Below, piece by piece: positions 55,232 to 64,000 of a stretch of 64,000 bases of DNA; the first letter of the stretch is position 1; every line of letters starts with the position of its first letter. Below the pieces are notes generated by a model, which ran no database searches, was not told the origin of the DNA, and worked only from the letters and a program-made list of their open reading frames with translations. A program made the position numbers and the translations under genes. The stretch is from assembly GCF_012489685.1 (NCBI RefSeq), contig NC_080046.1, positions 42,743,176-42,807,175 of the forward strand. The letters are read 5' to 3'. The DNA is from Lotus japonicus (taxonomy: Eukaryota > Streptophyta > Magnoliopsida > Fabales > Fabaceae).

Positions 55232-56633
55232 AGTACATATTCAATTCAAACATGACAAAGATGAGTATGTGAGAATAGATACTTTACACTATACTTGAAA
55301 AGTGAGCTTGTATTTATTACAAGCACTTACAATTAATATAATTGTATATAAATAATAAAATATACAAGTATGATGTTGATGGTGGGATCCACTATATAAA
55401 CTTTTAAGAGTTGTTGGGTTAGAGTAAAAAGTTAGTAAAGTGGTGCAGATGATGTTTTTTTTTTTGATAAGCAATGGTGTAGATGATGTGACATTATGAG
55501 GAATTATAAAAAATGAAGTGTAAATATTTTAGTGAGTATGATGGATGTAGATGCCGTTAAAAATAACAATAACTTATTTTTCTCTTCTCTCGTGACTTTC
55601 CCTGTTCATCGATCTCTGCAGAAGTAAGAATCATTCGTTGAAGCTTTGCTTACCCAGTCCATAACAAAGTTCAATCTAATCACCTCATCAATTCATCCTT
55701 TTTTCAGATTTCGTCTTTTTCAATTCATCAATTCACCTTGTTTCAGATTTCGTTTTCATCATCCTTTTGTAGCAATGTTCAGGCCCTTTCTTCACCTTTT
55801 TTTTTGTGATTTTTGCTGGCTTTTTTAAAAAACAGAACATGATATGAAAGAGGTTAATTTTGATGGTTTTTCCCAAGAAATTATCATGTTAATGAAGTGA
55901 GTTCTTTATTTATGGAAAATGTTATGAATGCTTCATCTATGGAAGGTTGCATACCAACCATTTGATAAATTGTTTAGATATTATCAAGTGTCAACATTTA
56001 TGTACGTATAAGGTGTATAAAGTTGCATACCAACCATTTGATAAATTATTTAGATGAGTATATGTGAAAACACATAGCTTATTGTTAAACAACTTTTAGG
56101 TTAAAAGTTATATTTAAGTTGTAAAAATATGAAAATCACGAAATAACTTTAGTTTTATTTTTATAACTCTTATTTTTAACTTTAACTTATAAGTAACTTT
56201 TAAACTCTAAAAAAGCCGGGTCATACAACGCACATGTATTATAAGAAGTAATAAGTACGTTAAAAAAAAAGGTAATAAGTAAAGTAATCGTAATAAGAGT
56301 TACTTTTAGAATAAAATAATTCTTCCTCATAATAAGGTATCTAAATTTTTAAAATTAGATTTTATATTCTAATGATGATTTAGGATAAGATAAGATTTTA
56401 TTGTTTTTATTTTACTCGACTTTGTAGTTAGCTTTTGGTACAAATTTAGTTTTTATATATTTTACACGGGAATCAATAATTTATGTAACAAACTATATCA
56501 AGGTGACACGTTAATGTAGTCCTACTACGTGCCCCTTCTGCAACTACTTACATATTAATAGGTGGTGTTGAAACAACTTTGTGTTTGTGCAGACGCTTCA
56601 TTTTCATCAAACATCATATTTAGCTAGTTAACA
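55232..56633 (+). promoter_or_regulatory. NHX upstream region with two small repeats
   Basis: This is AT-rich sequence between the Tat LTR and the NHX ATG. It holds a 20-bp oligo-T/GATAAGCAA insert flanked by a 14-bp duplication (55441-55488, listed separately) and two copies of a unit of about 35 bp beginning TTGCATACCAACCATTTGATAAATT (about 55946 and 56022). No TATA box can be placed with confidence near 56500-56600. Confidence 0.5.
55455..55474 (-). mobile_element. Minimal LINE tail insertion (20 bp) with 14-bp TSD
   Basis: Eleven T followed by GATAAGCAA lies between TGGTGCAGATGATG (55441-55454) and TGGTGTAGATGATG (55475-55488), which match at 13 of 14 bases. GATAAGC next to oligo-T is also how the large LINE at 1201 ends. 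This fits target-primed reverse transcription that stopped after only a few bases. Confidence 0.6.
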
Positions 56634-59600
56634 ATGGCGGCTATGGTGGCGGCACTGAACTTGACAGATGGTGAGGCGGCGAGCAATCTTGCTCACGACC
56701 ATGCACAGGTGGTTCCTATCTCAATCTTCGCCGCTGTTCTCTGCCTCTGTTTGCTATTTGGTCACTTGTTCGAAGGAAATCGATGGCTTAATGAATCCAT
56801 TGTCGCCATTGTAGTGGTAATTGACACACAATTCACTTTCTTCTTCCTTTACATTACTCAAATCCATGGCACCAATTTGTTTGGATAGTTTTATTAGGAT
56901 TAAGGCAAACCTTGTACTACAAACCTCCTTTATGAGGTTCAAGAGGTCAAACCCACTTGTGAATTTAATGTAAACAGTTTTTTATCTTGCAATGCAAGAG
57001 GCTGATTCCACGACTCGAACATGTTCGCAATGTTTTATGGCAGCAACTGTACCGTTGCATCGAGCACTTTTTATTAGGAAGGATTATAAAAAGAAAAATT
57101 AATTTGAATACAAACTATCATTTAGGCCTCTCAATAATTAACTGAGATATCCCATGCTTCATAGTCTTAACATTCTCCTTTGTTTGTAGGGATGCATTGC
57201 TGGAATTATACTCTTACTACTTACAAAGGGGAAGAGTTCTCACATCCTTATATTTGATGAAGAATTTTTCTTCTTATATCTCCTTCCTCCCATAATATTC
57301 AATGCAGGGTAAAAGCTTCTGTCTTGTGTTTAGAAGCTCTTGTGTGTCCAATTTTTTTAATGATTTTAATATATTTATCCTTGCTAACAGATTTCAGGTG
57401 AAGAAGAAACAGTTCTTTCATAACTTTCTAATCATCATGTTATTTGGGGTGATTGGTGTTTTCATTTCATCTTTAATTATCACAACCGGTAATGACTAAG
57501 CTCCTAGTTTTCCTTTCCTGAAATTAATTGTAGCACTATCACTGAAAATTTACATGGGATTCATTATTCACCTATTAAGCATTTGCATTTGGTTCACCTA
57601 GGCAGCTGGTGGATATTCCCCAAGTTGAACTTCCTTGGCTTGACTGTGAGAGATTATCTTGGTGAGATCATTGCATCATCTCAATTTACACAAATAGATA
57701 CTATATTTATAATGTTTCATGACCTATATATATCAGATTTTGATGGTAATTAACCTATTTTAATTTTAATCAGCTATAGGAGTGATTTTCTCATCCACCG
57801 ACACAGTTTGCACGCTACAGGTTGGTTAGATTGGTACATGACTTTCCTTAAAAAAATAAAATTTATTTTTCAAATAACGTACCCCGCAACTCTTTTTTTA
57901 TGGCTTACCAGCTTTGCTTTTAGTTTGAAGAAGTTTACTTGCAATTTGGTATTAATGTTTAATAGGTTGCAAAAATGTTAGAAGGGGCAATGTGTAACAT
58001 ACAGAGTAATTAACATTTTTTGTGTTTGGATACCAGTTATGTACAAGACGAAAGATTCATAAGAAGAGTTTCATTCACTTTTTAAAGTGTTTGCTAGTGT
58101 CCATCCATTTACACTTGAGCCAACGGATATCTAAACATAGAAATTAATGTTAACTAAAGTTTAATGTTTTCATTTTAAAACAAAGTTGAGGTTAAGTAAC
58201 TTTATTTTGAGGTTGTTATTTGAAAAGGTGTGGAACTACTGGGACCTGTTAGGTTTCTTGATTATTATAGTCCCTAAAGGACTATTCATGTAATTATACA
58301 CACATGGTCAACAATGTATCTGCAATCTGCTGTAGGTTCTCCATCAAGATGAAACACCTTTACTATACAGCATAGTCTTTGGGGAAGGAGTGGTAAATGA
58401 TGCAACATCAGTTGTTCTCTTCAATGCAGTGCAAAAGATTGATGTTTCAAAGCTTAATGGAAAGACGTTCGGCGTTCTTGGAAATTTCTTGTATCTATTC
58501 TCAGCAAGCACTTGCCTTGGAGTTGTAGTGAGTTCCAGTGATGAACATTGCATGCAGATATTTTTATGTGTGTTATCACATGACTTTACATATTTCAATA
58601 AATCCTCTAGTTTAGTTGATAGCACTGCCTTCACATAAAAGAGCATTCATGACTGAAGTTTACTAGTTTTTGTTTTGCTTCTATTATATAGTTTGTCCTT
58701 GGGAGTTGGGAATTCATATTAGGTTCAAAATATTGTTTGCATTTTCAACTCAGATTATTATTATGGATTTTCTTGCTGACTTGTAATGAATATCAATCAT
58801 GGAATTTGTACTATTTGTTTCTTATAGAAAAATAAGTTTCCTTAGAGAAAAGATAAGGAAAGTTCAATTAGGGTGAACATAAAGTATCCTCTTAAACAAA
58901 AGGCCTAAACCAGATAGAGAAAAACAAGAAACTAAGGGTCTGATTGATTTAAGGAAATGATTTTTGTTTTTATTTTCAGTTTTTACTGATAATTACAAAA
59001 AATACTAGCTTCTTCTCACTTTCTATGCTGCTTGCAGAAATTTGTATAAGAAATGATACAAATCCTTTAAATCAGGATAGAAGAGAAATTAAGGTGATAA
59101 ATTGGATTTCTAAATGGTCTTTCAGGGAGAAAATTATTAAGGTTAGGGGAATTAGTATGGAACTTAAAAGGATTTGCAAGAAAATTCTCCAGAAGAATCC
59201 AAAGTTTCCTATTTGAATTACTAGAAAGTGTCAAGTAACCACTTATCCCAAAAAGCTTAAGTTTTTGGGTAAGGGTCATATCAATGGTTTTACATTATAT
59301 TCTAACACGCCCCCTCGCGCAAGAGCCCTTTGGGCTTGAAGCGTGGAGAAATGCACAGGCCCACCTACCATGTGCTTAATTAAATTCCACTTTTTAATTA
59401 GAAAGTGAGGAGAGCAAGGATCGAACTCTAGACCTTTCAGCCATAGAGGCTCTGATACAATGTCAAGTAACCACTTATCCCAAAAGCTTAAGCCCTTGGG
59501 TAAGGGCCATATCAATGGTTTTACATTATATTCTAACAGAAAGGTAGTGGAATTAAGAAGAGCAAAGTGTTAGTGAATTGAAAATGCATTCATTTATTTT

Positions 59601-61624
59601 AAACTAATTTTCAAACATTGTTATTAGTCCAATGCAACTGAATGGATGGTCCTTCTTCCTTTTCTTCTACTATCATTTCTTTAAATCAATTAATGCATAT
59701 TTCATGCAGGCTGGACTTCTCACATCATATCTCTTGAAAGCCTTAAGCTTTGGAAGGTTTGTATTATTGTTCTCTAAAAATTCTCCATGATGGTATTTTC
59801 AGAATGATCTGAAATGTGAATATCAAAGTTTAATGATTTCATTTCAGATTCTGGAATTAATGTGGAGAAATTTTAAGTACATGTTAATAAATTTATCCCT
59901 GCTTATGCCTGCAGACATTCAAGTGTTCGTGAAGTTGCATTGATGGTGTTAATGGCATACCTATCCTACATGTTGGCAGAGGTATTGTAAAATTGTACTT
60001 ATGATAAAGTTCAAACTAAAACCTTCTATATTTAGTTAATAAATAACTACCCTTTTTGTCATCCATCTTATCTGAAAATTCTAACACAGCTACTCGAGCT
60101 AAGCGGAATCCTTACTGTTTTCTTTTGTGGAATATTTATGTCACATTATGCATGGCATAATGTTACCGAAACTTCACGAATCACAACGAGGTATTGATTG
60201 ATCCATCAAAGATTTAGTAATTTCCAGATTCTATGTCTGAGATTTCTGACTTGGTTTCCCTTCTCCAGATATGTGTTTGCAGCAATGTCGTTTATCGCAG
60301 AAACCTTCATATTTCTGTATGTGGGCATGGATGCACTTGACTTGGCGAAGTGGAAGATGACAGAATTGAGGTCCTAATCCTTTCTACAAGTTCGGTTTGC
60401 ATTATCTACTTAATGTTGTATTTCTGAAATCTTCTTAAGAATAAATTGTGAGATACATTGCATCATATCACCTTAGCACCCATCCGTAATAGCTCTGTTT
60501 CAGTAATCAAGATTCTCCTGACAATTTCTTCTTCTCTGCAGTTTTGGAAATTTGATGGGAATTTACAGCAGCTTAATCTTTTTGATATTGCTTGGACGCG
60601 CCGCATTTGTTTTCCCTCTCTCTGCGTTTTACAATTATATGAATAGGCGTTCCGAACAAACACCAAGTATCACATTCCAACATCAGGTTATTAAACAAGT
60701 TTTGTGTGATATTCTCAGACTGCTGGTGTTACAGTTAATTGAGAAAATATTCTGAAATTATTTATTGGCATCGTGACGTTGATACATCATACAGATAATC
60801 ATTTGGTGGGCTGGTCTAATGAGGGGAGCAGTCTCCATTGCTCTGGCTTTCAAACAGGTATGTGTATGAAATTTAAATTTATAGACATTACAATTGGGAA
60901 GAAATTTTTTGTTAAATAAGCATGTTATACAAAAGACATGCTGAAAAGTGTTTCTCAATCCATTATCTAGTTTTGGAGATTTCTATGGAAACCTTAAGTA
61001 ATTTACAATTGGATTATGTACGGTGATGCATTAATGAATAATACCACGGTACCTTAAGAAGGAAGCAACATTGAATTATCCTCTTGTTTTTGCAGTTCAC
61101 GTATTCTGGGGTTACTTCTGATCCAGTTAATGCAACAATGATTACCAACACTATTATCGTTGTCCTTTTCAGCACGCTGGTGAGTTAACGCATTTCTCTT
61201 AATCTTGAAAATAAGTACAACTTGGAATGTTTCATAGTGAAATGATTTCATGCAAATCCTGTTATCCATCTTGGTATAGTTTAATCTTATAATTTGGTCT
61301 AAGATTTAAGTTATTGATATAGCATCAATATCATTTCAGGGGTTTGGTTTTCTCACAAAGCCACTGATTAGATATCTGCTTCCCCACACTACCACAAGGA
61401 GAAACATCAGCCGCGAAGAATCCGGTCCACCCGTTGTGGATTTAAACCTACCTTTGCTATCCTTTGAAGAGTCGACAGCAACCAACATCAGCCGCGCAAA
61501 GGAGAGTTTGTCCATGTTAATAGAAAGCCCTGTGTACACCATACATTACTATTGGAGGAGGTTTGATGATTCCTACATGAGACCGATATTCGGGGGACCG
61601 CGTCGTAACAACTCAGTTTGCTAG
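56634..61624 (+). CDS. NHX: NHX-type vacuolar Na+(K+)/H+ antiporter, 14 exons, 530 aa
   Basis: Spliced exons: 56634-56816, 57190-57308, 57391-57488, 57602-57661, 57774-57820, 58336-58527, 59710-59756, 59915-59981, 60090-60190, 60269-60370, 60542-60686, 60795-60857, 61096-61179, 61340-61624. All introns are GT-AG and the phases join without a break to 530 residues. Class I (vacuolar) NHX proteins exchange Na+ or K+ for H+ across the tonoplast and serve salt tolerance, pH and turgor. Marks are G-H-L-F-E-G-N-R-W-L-N-E-S near the N-terminus, the amiloride-site-like E-F-F-F-Y-L-L-P-P-I (86-95, where AtNHX1 has L-F-F-I), S-T-D-T-V (161-165), F-G-E-G-V-V-N-D (184-191), M-R-G-A-V-S-I-A-L, and the C-terminal Y-W-R-R-F-D-D-S-Y-M-R-P. 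It is probably functional. Which paralogue cannot be told. Confidence 0.93.
59229..59538 (-). mobile_element. TRIM retrotransposon in NHX intron 6 (TSD GAAAG)
   Basis: Terminal repeats of 79 and 78 bp (59229-59307, 59461-59538) start TGTCAAGTAACC and end TTCTAACA on the plus strand. GAAAG is duplicated at 59224-59228 and 59539-59543. On the minus strand TTGTATCAGAGC follows the 5' repeat (Met-tRNA PBS) and a purine tract (GCGAGGGGGCGTG) precedes the 3' repeat. At 310 bp and without coding capacity it is a terminal-repeat retrotransposon in miniature. It lies in reverse orientation to the gene. Confidence 0.92.
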
Positions 61625-62829
61625 CCAGAAAGCAAATCATGTACACTCGGTGATGATGCAGTTGGAAAGCAAGTGGTAATCCATGTGAATCCAGTTTTGA
61701 AAAATGAACTAGCTTCCTTGAGCACTGTTTTGTGTACATACTCAGGTGAAGAATACAGTAGAATCAGGAACCTGTTGTATTTAGAATCTAACACTGTAGG
61801 GTGAAGGTGAACTAACTTGAAACTTTTGAGGAATTTAATATTTTCCTAACAGTTATGATAGTTGCAGCAAGTTGGCAACAGCAACTTTTGAGTCTATGCA
61901 TGCTATGGAAAATTTTGTGATTGGTTAATACAGTCCAGTTGAGATAATTTCATGAGCAAGTTTGATGATTTGCATATGTTTTTGGATTTTTTTACCTTTT
62001 ATTTTGGCTTAATGCTACTAGGGGCTACATTTCCTAAAATTTTGTATTGCCTTAAAATGGGTTTTTAAATGCTTTAGTCCTAATCTTATTTCTCTTTTTT
62101 TGGCATTGAATTCAGAAATATAGAAACAAGCATTTTATTTGATGGATAGGCGATTGAAGCGTATTAGAATTCAACTTAAGTCAAAGTGTCTAACTCTTCC
62201 CTAAAGAGCACATGGGTGAGGAATGCTCTACTTATATAAGGACTTGTTGTTTCCACATCTTTAAGACAGGCTCGTGCACCATCTTAGAATTCATGTTAGG
62301 CTCTTGTACAATCTTAGAATTCATGTTAGACCTAACTCTACTTGAACATTTAGCTTAGAGGTAAAGGTTGCTTTAATATTTATAAACACTTGTTTGGTCG
62401 TATCTCTAGTAAATGTGGGACTTCTAACAAAGTGGGAGGGGCATGATATATGTCTTGATAACCTTTTTATCATGTGGGAACTGAATTTGGTAGATACCTT
62501 TGAATTGTAGTACATCACATAACTTTGGAAGATATTATTGTCATCATGTGTTAGCTTGTTAGGATGTTAGTTTAGGGATTATCTTGTAACTGTTGAAAAG
62601 CAATGTTGACTTGGGTTAAAGCACCCTTATGCTTCCATCCAATAAAATGTTGGCCATTCAAAAAAATAACATAAACTTTGTAAAATGTACTAGATAGGAA
62701 ACTGATACATCATACATCTTGCTGACATGTAAGAAAAGGCAAAGACCAAAAACAAACTACTTAGTTATTTAAGGGGGCATCCAATGCTAATGCAGCAAAT
62801 GAAGGTGGAGTTGATTCCCAAGAGTTCCT
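61625..62829. other. Intergenic region between NHX and the DIR1-like gene
   Basis: The first part holds the NHX 3' UTR, and an AATAAAATG-type signal near 62640 lies further down. At 62230-62330 are a TATATAAGG word and a direct repeat of ATCTTAGAATTCATGTTAG (about 62282 and 62312), hints of an old LTR that I cannot delimit. Confidence 0.4.
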
Positions 62830-63240
62830 TCAAGCCACTGCAAAATGAAGAAAAATCATGAGTAACCAAACACTATGATGCCAAAAACAGAAGTCTAAGT
62901 TGTATTCATTTCAGGCATAAGAATAGGATTGTTGATTACCTTTGCATTGACGTGGTGTTTTGAGACCACATTTACGGGGTAATGCCAAAGCATTTGTGGG
63001 GTTGATTCCAACTGAAGGTAGGAGAGACTTGTATCCACAAAGGCAAGTCAAGTTGGCATGTCTGATAACTGCACAGCATTTTTCCTTTGGTTTTGGAGGG
63101 TATTTGCCAGTAATTGCTTCTCGGCATAAATCTAGTTGTTTAGGTGAGTCAATGCCACATAATGAAACAGCTTTTTGGGCACCCCCTAACAACAAGGCAA
63201 CGAGCAATGTTGTTGCCACTAGCCAATGCACCTTTGCCAT
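62830..63240 (-). CDS. DIR1-like non-specific lipid-transfer protein, two exons, 102 aa
   Basis: ATG is at 63240 (minus). A signal peptide of about 26 residues (hydrophobic L-L-V-A-L-L-L) is followed by the eight-cysteine motif: C28, C39, C55-C56, C66-x-C68, C91, C99. A Pro-rich P-P-K-P precedes the CC pair, as in DIR1. A GT donor at 62939-62938 and a TTTTGCAG acceptor before 62837 give a second exon of 8 bases, so the protein ends Q-C-K-V-A. Without splicing it would read nine more residues to 62911. Such proteins are secreted, bind lipids in a cavity, and DIR1 itself carries a systemic-defence signal. The gene is complete. Confidence 0.88.
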
Positions 63241-64000
63241 ACTCTCCTCCTTAACTAGGTTACTTAGTAAGAAGCTAAGTCAAGTGTGTCATTCTCAGTT
63301 TTAGCCAGAATGTTAATTTAAAGTGGAATAGTGGAGTCTAGAGTAGTGTTGGAATATTATTTTGTGTTAGCTTCACTTACTTTAAGGAGTGTCATGTGAA
63401 TCCACTCTGTCTCTGTAGATGTTCACGGGATTGATATATAGATAACAACAATTAAGGATGGGATCTTGACCACAACAAAACAAACATTAAGCCGGCCAAT
63501 TTTTGCTAGTAAACAAAAATGGTTCATGTAGCCAATTGAAAAAGGCATGAATCTCTTTAGTATAACAACTTTGATATATTCACATTCTATTTTTCTTATA
63601 TCTCATTTTTGCTCAATTTTTTTCTTTTTATAATAACTTTGAATCTCTTTTGTTTCTATCACATTACTCATCATGTCTCTCACTCCGACCTTTTATTATT
63701 ATTATCTCTATTGGATGTTTTGTGGATGGAATGAATGTGAAGATATATTTTTTCTTAGTTTAATTGTTGATATATATTAAGCCTAAAGCATAGTATGTCA
63801 ATGTCTTTTCAACAATTTGAATCTCTACCTCCATTTTTCCTTTCTTTTTTTGTCAACTATCCCTATCCAGTACCGACAAAGGTTGAAGGAAAGTTTTACC
63901 AAAACGTTAAAAGACATGTTATGAGTACATGGTAATATGTTATACTCTATTGTAGGAGTGTTGGGCTACATGACAATATGAGAGAAAAGTTTGTGTAATA
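63241..64000. other. Upstream region of the DIR1-like gene
   Basis: This is AT-rich sequence that should hold the promoter of the minus-strand gene. I cannot place a TATA box with confidence and see no further gene or repeat. Confidence 0.4.

Noticed and set aside
57302..57499. A 65-codon plus-strand frame in NHX
   Set aside because: It is exon 3 of NHX read together with part of intron 2. The spliced model explains it.

Overview
The window is nuclear DNA of a flowering plant, most likely a legume. It has GT-AG spliced genes, a tRNA-derived SINE, a TRIM, an L1-type LINE and a dense nest of LTR retrotransposons. The legume assignment rests on the overall look of the Sirevirus (SIRE/Maximus-like Copia) and Tat-lineage Gypsy elements and is an inference; the genus cannot be read from the sequence. 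Only two ordinary host genes look intact: a 14-exon vacuolar-type NHX antiporter (56634-61624, +) and a DIR1-like lipid-transfer protein (62830-63240, -).

Left part (1-12379). A truncated Sirevirus gag lies at 1-948 (-). A Copia-type gag (UBN2) relic on the + strand is split by an L1-type LINE (1201-10214, -, 7-bp target duplication TGGTTGG). The LINE was itself invaded by a Sirevirus that is now a solo LTR (1579-2825, TSD CCATA) and by an Athila-like LTR element remnant (7570 to about 9640). A SINE with a 13-bp TSD, a possible second SINE and a 5'-truncated LINE tail follow.

Centre (12380-55231). One Ty3/Gypsy element of the Tat lineage runs on the - strand. Its LTRs are at 54428-55231 (5') and 12380-13182 (3') and its TSD is AGTAC on both sides. 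It is stretched to 42.9 kb by four direct insertions, each with its own exact 5-bp TSD: a pol-deleted Sirevirus (15804-20534, CTATT), an Athila-like LARD (25199-31160, ACCAT), a Tekay-like solo LTR (34096-37025, TAAAC), and a Sirevirus of about 11.7 kb (39411-54238, ATTGG) whose 5' LTR holds another Tekay-like solo LTR (39740-42860, CGTTC). LTR-pair divergence counted by eye falls in the nesting order: Tat about 1.7%, full Sirevirus about 1.2%, LARD about 0.6%, deleted Sirevirus about 0.2%.

The most unusual content is cargo inside these elements. Between pol and the 3' LTR, the Tat element carries two genes on the opposite strand, each with its own TATA box. One is a spliced gene with a plant mobile domain and a C-terminal coiled coil (13658-22233, +, split by a Sirevirus); the other is a 157-aa helical protein (22762-23235, +). 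The Sirevirus carries, after pol, a 958-aa third ORF with basic nuclear-localisation-like clusters and no visible envelope features, and an antisense coiled-coil ORF (51832-52224, -) with a TATA box. The gag and pol genes are broken by nonsense changes, frameshifts or deletions, so neither large element should be autonomous now.

Right part (55232-64000). The NHX gene begins 1.4 kb beyond the Tat LTR, reads through without a break, and carries a 310-bp TRIM in intron 6. A DIR1-like gene with a tiny last exon faces it from the other strand.
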